Shown: positions 6,547 through 12,351 of the stretch, piece by piece
How the letters are laid out: each line of letters starts with the position of its first letter
How positions within the stretch are numbered: the stretch's first letter is position 1
Source of the DNA: Bacteroides sp. CAG:1076
GTDB taxonomy: Bacteria > Bacteroidota > Bacteroidia > Bacteroidales > Bacteroidaceae
Assembly: GCA_000436795.1 (NCBI GenBank)
Contig: HF993147.1
Span: forward strand, 1 to 12,351
DNA: 12,351 nucleotides
Direction: 5' to 3'
Program-made: the position numbers and the translations under genes
Notes under the pieces: generated by a model
The model's input: the letters and a program-made list of their open reading frames with translations, nothing else
The model's database searches: none
Told to the model about the DNA's origin: nothing

Positions 6547-7740
6547 ATGAAAGGGAAAAAACTAGTATTGGGCATTACGGGAAGTATTGCCGCCTACAAG
6601 GCAGCCGTGCTTACACGCCTCCTGATAAAAAAAGGTGCAGAGGTACAGATCGTCATCACTCCTGCCGGAAAAGAATTCATTACTCCTATTACACTTTCGG
6701 CGCTGACCAGCAAGCCTGTCATCAGCGAGTTTTTCTCGCAGCGCGACGGAACATGGCACAGTCACGTAGATCTGGGATTATGGGCTGATGCTATGGTTAT
6801 AGCTCCTGCTACTGCTTCAACCATCGGTAAGATGGCACACGGCATAGCCGACAACATGCTGGTTACTACTTACCTTTCTATGAAAGCTCCCGTGTTCGTG
6901 GCTCCGGCAATGGACCTGGATATGTTTGCTCATCCTTCTACACAGCATAACCTCGATATTCTCCGTTCGTACGGAAATCACATCATCGAACCGGCTTCGG
7001 GAGAGCTTGCCAGTCACCTGGTGGGAAAAGGAAGAATGGAAGAGCCGGAAAAGATTGTGGAGGTACTGGAGGCTTTCTTTGCCCGACAGGAGGACCTGAA
7101 AGGCAAAAAGGTAATGATTACCGCTGGCCCGACTTACGAAAAGATAGATCCGGTACGTTTTATCGGAAACTATTCTTCGGGAAAGATGGGCTATGCGCTG
7201 GCAGAGGTCTGTGCCGAACGTGGTGCAGAAGTCACACTTATTAGCGGACCGGTAAACATGAACGCCGTACATCCGCGCATCCATCGGATAGATGTGGAAA
7301 GTGCAGAACAGATGTATCTTGCTGCAAAAGAGGCATATGCCGGAGCAGATGCTGGTATTCTGTGCGCAGCAGTAGCCGACTTTACACCGGAACAGACTGC
7401 CGACCACAAGATCAAACGTGAAAAAGAAGATCTGGTTCTACGTCTGAAACCGACTCAGGATATCGCAGCAGCACTGGGCAAGGAAAAGAAACCGCATCAG
7501 TGTCTGGTTGGCTTTGCTCTGGAAACCAACGATGAAGTGCAGCATGCTCAGGACAAGCTGGAACGGAAGAACTTCGATTTCATTGTACTCAACTCGCTGA
7601 ACGACAAAGGTGCCGGTTTCCGTTGTGATACCAATAAAATCACGATTATCGACCGACAGGGAAAAACGCCTTATCCCCTGAAAGGAAAGAAGGAAGTGGC
7701 GGAAGATATCATCGATAAACTTGCTGCCATACTCCATTAA
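6547..7740 (+). CDS. coaBC: Bifunctional phosphopantothenoylcysteine decarboxylase / phosphopantothenate-cysteine ligase
   Basis: Two consecutive steps of coenzyme A synthesis: CoaB joins cysteine to 4'-phosphopantothenate and CoaC (FMN-dependent) decarboxylates the product to 4'-phosphopantetheine. The 397-residue protein has the CoaC domain first (about 1-180) with GITGSIAAYKA (9-19), the active-site His73 in HVDL, APATAS (86-91), ADNM (101-104) and PAMDLDM (120-126). The CoaB domain follows with GPTYEKIDPVRFIGNYSSGKMG (194-215), AAVADF (274-279) and HKIKRE (287-292). Two CoaC motif positions differ from E. coli: PxMNxxM is PAMDLDM (Asp122 for Asn), and ACGD-GPGRM reads ASHLVGKGRM, placing Ser155 where the catalytic Cys is expected. 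This may be typical of Bacteroidetes rather than a defect. It starts 5 nt after the exonuclease stop. Confidence 0.96.
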   Translation: MKGKKLVLGITGSIAAYKAAVLTRLLIKKGAEVQIVITPAGKEFITPITLSALTSKPVISEFFSQRDGTWHSHVDLGLWADAMVIAPATASTIGKMAHGIADNMLVTTYLSMKAPVFVAPAMDLDMFAHPSTQHNLDILRSYGNHIIEPASGELASHLVGKGRMEEPEKIVEVLEAFFARQEDLKGKKVMITAGPTYEKIDPVRFIGNYSSGKMGYALAEVCAERGAEVTLISGPVNMNAVHPRIHRIDVESAEQMYLAAKEAYAGADAGILCAAVADFTPEQTADHKIKREKEDLVLRLKPTQDIAAALGKEKKPHQCLVGFALETNDEVQHAQDKLERKNFDFIVLNSLNDKGAGFRCDTNKITIIDRQGKTPYPLKGKKEVAEDIIDKLAAILH

Positions 7741-7760
7741 GTAAACCGAAAGGAATACGT

Positions 7761-9434
7761 ATGTTACAGTCTATTTATATACAGAACTATGCATTGATCG
7801 ACAAGCTGGACATTGACTTTTCATCCGGCTTTTCGGTCATTACAGGCGAAACGGGAGCCGGAAAATCTATCATTCTGGGGGCGATTGGTCTACTATTGGG
7901 CCAGCGTGCCGATGTAAAAGCTATCAAGAACGGAGCATCCAAATGTATTGTCGAAGCCCGGTTCCGCATTTCCAGCTATGGCATGGAATCTTTTTTTGCC
8001 GAAAACGACATCGAATATGATCCCGAAGAATGTATTCTGCGACGGGAGGTTTCGGCAAACGGAAAGAGTCGTGCTTTCATAAACGATACTCCAGCCTCAC
8101 TGGCTCAGATGAAAGTTCTGGGAGAGAAACTGATTGATGTACATAGTCAACATCAGAACCTGCTACTCAACAAAGAGGGTTTCCAGTTGAATATACTGGA
8201 TATTCTGGCGCAGGATGATAAACAACTTGCCCAGTACCAGCAAGTATATGCAGACTACAGGCAGGTATGCCGTGAACTGGAAGATTTTATCGAACAGGCA
8301 GAGAAAAGCCGCAAGGATGAAGATTACATTCGTTTCCAGCTGGAACAACTGGAAGAAGCTAATCTGAAAGAAGGAGAACAGAGTGAGCTGGAACAGGAAG
8401 CTGAAACCTTGAGCCATGCAGAAGATATCAAAGCTGGACTGTACAAGGCAGAACAGTTGATAGACGGTGAAGAAGGTGGAGCGCTTTCACAGACTAAGGA
8501 ATGTATGCAAACCTTGCAGAACATCGCACGTGTATATGCTCCGGCTGCAGAATGGACTGAACGGCTGAACAGTTGCTACATCGAACTGAAAGATATAGCC
8601 CACGACCTGGCAGGAGCCGAAGAGGAAATCGAGTTCAATCCTTCACGACTGGATTATGTAAACGAACGATTGAACCAGATTTACAGCCTTCAGCAAAAGC
8701 ACAAAGTCGATTCGGTGGAAGCACTTATCGAGCTGACAGACAATTACCGCAAGCAACTGAATGCCATTACTTCCTTCGATGACCGTATTGCTGAGCTAAA
8801 CAATCACAAAGCACAGTTGTATGATGAGGTACTGAAACAGGCTTCACTACTGACCGGACTCCGTACAACATCTGCACGCCATATAGAGGAGCACATGAAG
8901 TCATTGCTCGTTCCATTAGGAATGCCCAATGTACGCTTTGCCGTAGAACTGACTCCACGTAAGGAACCGGATGCCAAAGGAATGGATAGTGTAACATTTC
9001 TTTTTTCTGCCAACAAAAACGGGACATTGCAGAATGTGGCCTCCATTGCTTCAGGAGGAGAAATTGCTCGTGTCATGCTTTCACTGAAAGCCATGATTGC
9101 CGGAGCAGTGAAGCTTCCAACTATAATCTTCGATGAAATCGACACTGGAGTATCTGGTTCGATTGCAGAAAAGATGGCACTTATCATGCAGGATATGGGA
9201 CGCCAGAACCGTCAGGTTATCAGTATAACTCATCTGCCACAGATTGCGGCACGAGGCACTTCCCATTACAAGGTGTATAAAGAGGATACCGAAACGGGGA
9301 CCAACAGCCACATCCGACTGCTTACACAGGAAGAACGTGTACAGGAGATTGCCAATATGCTGAGTGGAAGCACACTTACAGAAGCGGCACTGAACAATGC
9401 TCGTGCGCTACTGGAAGGAAACTCAAGTCTTTAA
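7761..9434 (+). CDS. recN: DNA repair protein RecN (SMC-like ATPase)
   Basis: RecN is an SMC-like ATPase of double-strand break repair that acts with RecA on the nucleoid. The 557-residue length is typical. The N-terminal half of the ATPase head begins MLQSIYIQNYALIDKLDIDF and has Walker A GETGAGKS at 29-36 and the RecN HSQHQ motif at 128-132. Residues about 165-370 are rich in Glu, Gln, Lys and Leu and fit the short antiparallel coiled coil. The C-terminal half carries the ABC signature ASGGEIARVML (Ser431-Gly432-Gly433-Glu434), Walker B IIFDEIDTG with Asp458 and Glu459, and SITHLPQIAA. All ATPase elements are intact. It begins 20 nt after coaBC and ends 21 nt before rlmB, so it is probably in the same transcript. 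No SOS-type operator is recognisable upstream, in keeping with an operon-internal position. Confidence 0.98.
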   Translation: MLQSIYIQNYALIDKLDIDFSSGFSVITGETGAGKSIILGAIGLLLGQRADVKAIKNGASKCIVEARFRISSYGMESFFAENDIEYDPEECILRREVSANGKSRAFINDTPASLAQMKVLGEKLIDVHSQHQNLLLNKEGFQLNILDILAQDDKQLAQYQQVYADYRQVCRELEDFIEQAEKSRKDEDYIRFQLEQLEEANLKEGEQSELEQEAETLSHAEDIKAGLYKAEQLIDGEEGGALSQTKECMQTLQNIARVYAPAAEWTERLNSCYIELKDIAHDLAGAEEEIEFNPSRLDYVNERLNQIYSLQQKHKVDSVEALIELTDNYRKQLNAITSFDDRIAELNNHKAQLYDEVLKQASLLTGLRTTSARHIEEHMKSLLVPLGMPNVRFAVELTPRKEPDAKGMDSVTFLFSANKNGTLQNVASIASGGEIARVMLSLKAMIAGAVKLPTIIFDEIDTGVSGSIAEKMALIMQDMGRQNRQVISITHLPQIAARGTSHYKVYKEDTETGTNSHIRLLTQEERVQEIANMLSGSTLTEAALNNARALLEGNSSL

Positions 9435-9455
9435 AAAAAACGAAAATAAAAAGAT

Positions 9456-10208
9456 ATGATTGAAAAAAATGAAATGATATTCGGCGTAAGAGCCGTCATA
9501 GAGGCCATACAGGCAGGTAAGGAAATAGATAAAGTACTGGTGAAAAAAGACATTCAGAGTGATCTCTCGAAAGAACTCTTTGCCGTACTGAAAGATACAT
9601 TTATCCCTGTACAGCGTGTTCCTGTGGAACGCATCAACCGTATCACGAAAAAGAATCATCAGGGAGTAATAGCATTTATCTCCCCTATCACCTATCAACG
9701 TACGGAGGACATCGTACCTTTCCTCTTCGAACAAGGAAAGAACCCGCTGCTGATTATGCTGGACGGGCTTACTGACGTACGAAACTTTGGAGCTATCGCA
9801 CGTACCTGTGAATGTGCCGGAGTCGATGCTATCATTATCCCTTCGAAAAATAGTGTCAGTGTAAATGCCGATGCCATCAAGACTTCTGCCGGTGCATTGC
9901 ACACCATCCCTGTATGCCGTGAGAATAATCTTACCAATACGATTAAGTTCCTGAAAGAAAGTGGGTTTAAAATTGTAGCTGCGACCGAAAAGGGTGACTA
10001 CGATTATACAAAAGCAACTTATACAGATCCTACTTGTATCATCATGGGAGCAGAAGATACGGGAGTACCTTACGAACATCTTGCTTTATGCGATGAATGG
10101 ATTAAGATTCCACTGTTCGGCTCCATCGAGTCACTTAACGTATCAGTTGCAGCAGGTATCCTTATCTACGAAGCTATCAAGCAGCGTGGATTCACAAATG
10201 AAGAATAA
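9456..10208 (+). CDS. rlmB: 23S rRNA (guanosine-2'-O-)-methyltransferase, TrmH/SpoU family
   Basis: A SPOUT-class methyltransferase using S-adenosylmethionine; RlmB methylates the ribose of G2251 in the peptidyl-transferase P loop of 23S rRNA. The 250-residue protein has an N-terminal RNA-binding domain (MIFGVRAVIEAI, and KKNHQGVIAFIS at 65-76, matching the HQG motif of RlmB). The knotted catalytic domain has motif 1 LDGLTDVRNFGAIART (102-117, with Asn110 and Arg116), motif 2 IIMGAEDTGVP (195-205) and motif 3 IPLFGSIESLNVSVAAGILIYE (in 218-239). A second in-frame ATG at 9474 (MIFGVRA) is possible; the first is used because the spacing to recN and E. coli's short leader before the same motif allow it. 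The exact target is inferred from the HQG-containing N-terminus; other TrmH-family targets are not ruled out. Confidence 0.93.
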   Translation: MIEKNEMIFGVRAVIEAIQAGKEIDKVLVKKDIQSDLSKELFAVLKDTFIPVQRVPVERINRITKKNHQGVIAFISPITYQRTEDIVPFLFEQGKNPLLIMLDGLTDVRNFGAIARTCECAGVDAIIIPSKNSVSVNADAIKTSAGALHTIPVCRENNLTNTIKFLKESGFKIVAATEKGDYDYTKATYTDPTCIIMGAEDTGVPYEHLALCDEWIKIPLFGSIESLNVSVAAGILIYEAIKQRGFTNEE

Positions 10209-10227
10209 AACATAAACGTAAAAGTAC

Positions 10228-11928
10228 ATGAAAAAGACAATACTTATATTAGCTTGTGGAATGTCATTCCTTACGGGATTCTCACAAGAGCTTCCCAAAT
10301 GGGCAAGCAAAGCCAGAAAAGCGGTCTTTTCTGTTATAACTTATAACAAAGAGAACCAAATATTAAATACGGGAAACGGATTCTATATCGACGAACAAGG
10401 AACTGCCGTATCTGATTATACACTCTTCAAAGGAGCAGATCATGCAGTCATCGTAACAGCAGACGGTAAAGAGCTACCCGTAAAATATATTATGGGAGCA
10501 AACGATATTTACGATGTTGTTAAGTTCAAAACTGAATTTGACAAAAAGGCTGCCGCACTTCAACCTGCTTCACAGACCGCGACACTGGGTGAAACAGTTT
10601 ATTTGCTTCCATACTCCACTCAAAAATCGGCCGATGGACAAAATGGTACAATAGCCAAAATTGATACGATAGGCAACAATTCTTTCTACTATACGCTGAA
10701 TATGCAAACTACAGACAAAACAGTAAGCTGTCCAGTAATGAATGCAAACGGAGAAGTTCTGGGGTTAATCCAGAAAAATTCTGATCCGGAAAGTAAGGAA
10801 AGTTATGCCATCGGAGTTACCTATGCATCTTCTCTTTCGATTAGTGCCCTATCGGTAAACGATCTTACTCTTAAGTCTATTGGCATAAAGAAAGGGCTTC
10901 CTGAGGATGAATCTCAGGCATTGGTATACCTCTATATGGCAGCATCTACACTCGACCGTGACAGCTATCTGAACCTGTTGAACGATTTTATTGCCAAATA
11001 CCCGGAAAATCAGGAAGGATATCTGCGTCGGGCTACTTGTTATATGAATTACGGTGATGATGCTCACAATGCTCTGGCAACCGAGGACATGAACAAAATG
11101 CTTGATTTATCGAAGCAAAAGGATGATGCTCACTATAATATTTCTAAACTGATTTACAGTTATCAGTTGAATAAAGGAGATAAATCTACTTATGCCGACT
11201 GGACTTTCGACCGTGCACTAAATGAAATCAATGAGGCTATCCAAATAGCTCAGCAACCTATATACTATCAAGTACAAGGAGATATTTATTTCGCCATGCA
11301 GAAATATGCAGAAGCCTTTACGGCTTACGACAAGGTAAACAAGAGCCCGCTTGCTTCCGCTGCAACATTCTATTCGAGCGCTAAAGCCAAAGACTTGATG
11401 GAAGGAGTAGACAAAAAGGAAGTTGTTGCCCTAATGGATAGTGCCGTTGCACGATTTAATAAGCCTTATGGAGAAGATGCAGCTCCTTATTTGTATGAAC
11501 GCGCAGGTGCAAAAATTGCAATAGAGGATTATCGAGGAGCGGTAGCAGACTATAATGACTTTTACGATGCCATGCTGGGACAAGTTTCTGCTGAATTTTA
11601 TCTCACTCGTATGCAGGCTGAAATGCAATGCCGCATGTACCAGCAAGCAATTGATGACATAAACAAAGCTGTAGAATTAGATCCGAACAATGTTAATTAC
11701 TGGGTAGAAAAAGGAGGTGTATGTTTACGTGTCAATCAAGTAGAAGAAGCTATTCAAGCACTTGAGAAGGCTATATCCATCGATCCTCAAAATGCACCGG
11801 CATACCGTATGTTAGGGTATATCCAAGTTCAACAGAAACAAATGGAAAAGGGAATCTCAAATTTGCAAAAAGCAAGAGACTTGGGTGACGAAGTAGCAAT
11901 CGGATTACTTGAAAAATATAATAAATAA
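10228..11928 (+). CDS. Exported TPR protein with a degenerate trypsin-like (HtrA-type) N-terminal domain
   Basis: A 566-residue exported protein. Residues 1-20 form a signal peptide (MKKTILILACGMSFLTGFSQ). Cys10 comes too early for a convincing lipobox, so cleavage by signal peptidase I is favoured. Residues 30-200 resemble an HtrA-like chymotrypsin fold: VFSVITYN, GNGFYIDEQGTAVSDYTLFKGA, VTADGKELPV, NDIYDVVKF, TVSCPVMNANGEVLGLI. The catalytic Asp matches Asp96, but Thr65 stands where the His is expected and Val166 where the Ser is expected, so it is probably not a protease. The rest is helical, with clear TPR units near the C-terminus (456-489, 490-523, 524-556; for example AIDDINKAVELDPNN and AIQALEKAISIDPQN) and less regular ones from about 230. 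It is probably a periplasmic scaffold. It starts 19 nt after rlmB and appears more A/T-rich than its neighbours. A strong terminator follows. Confidence 0.85.
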   Translation: MKKTILILACGMSFLTGFSQELPKWASKARKAVFSVITYNKENQILNTGNGFYIDEQGTAVSDYTLFKGADHAVIVTADGKELPVKYIMGANDIYDVVKFKTEFDKKAAALQPASQTATLGETVYLLPYSTQKSADGQNGTIAKIDTIGNNSFYYTLNMQTTDKTVSCPVMNANGEVLGLIQKNSDPESKESYAIGVTYASSLSISALSVNDLTLKSIGIKKGLPEDESQALVYLYMAASTLDRDSYLNLLNDFIAKYPENQEGYLRRATCYMNYGDDAHNALATEDMNKMLDLSKQKDDAHYNISKLIYSYQLNKGDKSTYADWTFDRALNEINEAIQIAQQPIYYQVQGDIYFAMQKYAEAFTAYDKVNKSPLASAATFYSSAKAKDLMEGVDKKEVVALMDSAVARFNKPYGEDAAPYLYERAGAKIAIEDYRGAVADYNDFYDAMLGQVSAEFYLTRMQAEMQCRMYQQAIDDINKAVELDPNNVNYWVEKGGVCLRVNQVEEAIQALEKAISIDPQNAPAYRMLGYIQVQQKQMEKGISNLQKARDLGDEVAIGLLEKYNK

Positions 11929-11936
11929 AGATAACA

Positions 11937-12002
11937 ATGTCATCAACACCATACGCGGAGTCTGATGAAAAAGAGTCTATCTCTATCAAGATAAAATCAT
12001 AA
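11937..12002 (+). CDS. Possible 21-residue small ORF after the TPR gene
   Basis: An ATG 8 nt after the TPR stop opens a 21-codon frame beginning MSSTPYAESDEK and ending SIKIKS, followed by TAA. It is hydrophilic, with an acidic first half and a basic end, and it lies before the operon terminator, so it would be on the same transcript. I recognise no family. Frames of this length arise by chance often, and no ribosome-binding site is evident. It could also be the residue of a decayed gene. Confidence 0.2.
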   Translation: MSSTPYAESDEKESISIKIKS

Positions 12003-12019
12003 ATTGAAATTTAAAAGAT

Positions 12020-12079
12020 AAAATCCTCTTATTTTAGCCATATAACTAAAATCCATCTTGGCTGAAATAAGAGGATTTT
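12020..12079. terminator. Strong intrinsic terminator with 20-bp stem
   Basis: A 20-nt arm at 12020-12039 (AAAATCCTCT...TTAGCC) pairs with 12060-12079 (GGCTGAAATA...GATTTT) with one G-T wobble, around a 20-nt loop. T-runs extend the 3' side to 12081 (ATTTTTT), and A-runs on the 5' side give the mirror image, so it can act on both strands. It lies 92 nt after the TPR stop and should end the dnaN-to-TPR transcript. Its length and near-perfection make it the clearest terminator in the window. Confidence 0.88.
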
Positions 12080-12081
12080 TT

Positions 12082-12351
12082 ATATAGTTATAACTTAAAG
12101 GCTACTATTTTTCTATATTAAGCCTATTTTCTCTTCAATAAGGAGCAAAATTCTAAATCATCTTAAGCCATGGTTTCTTTATAGCAAATAGACACTTCAC
12201 TCAATGAAAATATGGATCTGTGACTTTTTCGACAAGATGAAAGCGCTGAATGCATTATCAATATTAATAAGCTTCGGCATTTTCTATTAAGCTCCCATTT
12301 GTCATCATTCCCTGAGCATCCGGAGAAAGCCCCTGCGGGAGGGGAAGCCCT
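12082..12351. other. A/T-rich intergenic tail without a recognised gene
   Basis: No frame on the plus strand is convincing. On the minus strand a frame is open from the window edge down to a TAA at 12165-12163 (62 codons), but its composition is not protein-like over most of its length. The final 30 nt are suddenly G/C-rich and contain a 5-bp hairpin (CCCCT-GCGGG-AGGGG) near 12330-12345. A short inverted repeat AGGCT...AGCCT lies near 12100-12125. No TAnnTTTG promoter box is seen on either strand. Confidence 0.4.

Noticed and set aside
9423..10079. Minus-strand 218-codon frame inside rlmB
   Set aside because: It is antisense to the intact methyltransferase and has no protein-family features.
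11989..12025. Direct repeat AGATAAAATC (11989-11998 and 12016-12025)
   Set aside because: Ten A/T-rich bases repeated 27 nt apart next to the terminator are easily explained by chance; no element boundary or target duplication is seen.

Overview
The window looks like chromosomal DNA from a member of the Bacteroidales, most likely Bacteroides or Phocaeicola. Three things point there. Promoter-like sites match the Bacteroides TTTG/TAnnTTTG pattern rather than the E. coli -35/-10 pattern. Genes lack strong Shine-Dalgarno sequences. A DUF3127 protein, a family known mainly from Bacteroidetes, is present. All large genes are core housekeeping genes; I see no insertion sequence, phage gene, CRISPR array, tRNA or rRNA.

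Layout. (1) 1-469, minus strand: the 5' part of gap (glyceraldehyde-3-phosphate dehydrogenase), cut by the window edge just after the catalytic SCTTNC motif, with a promoter-like box near 580. (2) 600-1236: a gene-free stretch with a UUCG-capped hairpin and repeated TGTACA sites. (3) 1301-2854: guaA (GMP synthase), then a long imperfect hairpin and a secreted SGNH/GDSL hydrolase (2984-3823). (4) A terminator-like inverted repeat separates that gene from a convergent minus-strand DUF3127 protein (3923-4303), which ends in an SSB-like acidic tip. (5) Divergent from it, a clear promoter precedes dnaN (beta clamp), followed on the same strand by a DEDDh exonuclease, coaBC, recN, rlmB and a TPR protein. 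From the exonuclease to the TPR gene the gaps are only 5-21 nt, so these five are probably one transcript. The dnaN-exonuclease gap (127 nt) is larger and carries an extended inverted repeat. (6) A 20-bp stem with a T-run closes the cluster at 12020-12079. The last 270 nt hold no convincing gene.

Functional reading. The dnaN cluster mixes replication and repair (sliding clamp, 3'-5' exonuclease, RecN) with coenzyme A synthesis (CoaBC), ribosome maturation (RlmB) and a periplasmic or surface TPR protein. The divergent DUF3127 gene, with a predicted OB-fold-like domain and an SSB-like tip, also fits a DNA-maintenance theme.

The points most worth a second look are: the SSB-like tip on the DUF3127 protein; the TPR protein's N-terminal half, which resembles an HtrA/trypsin-like domain without its catalytic His and Ser; substitutions at motif positions of the CoaC decarboxylase half of CoaBC; the two long intergenic hairpins; and a near-palindromic site upstream of guaA. 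I did not find a convincing new multi-gene system.
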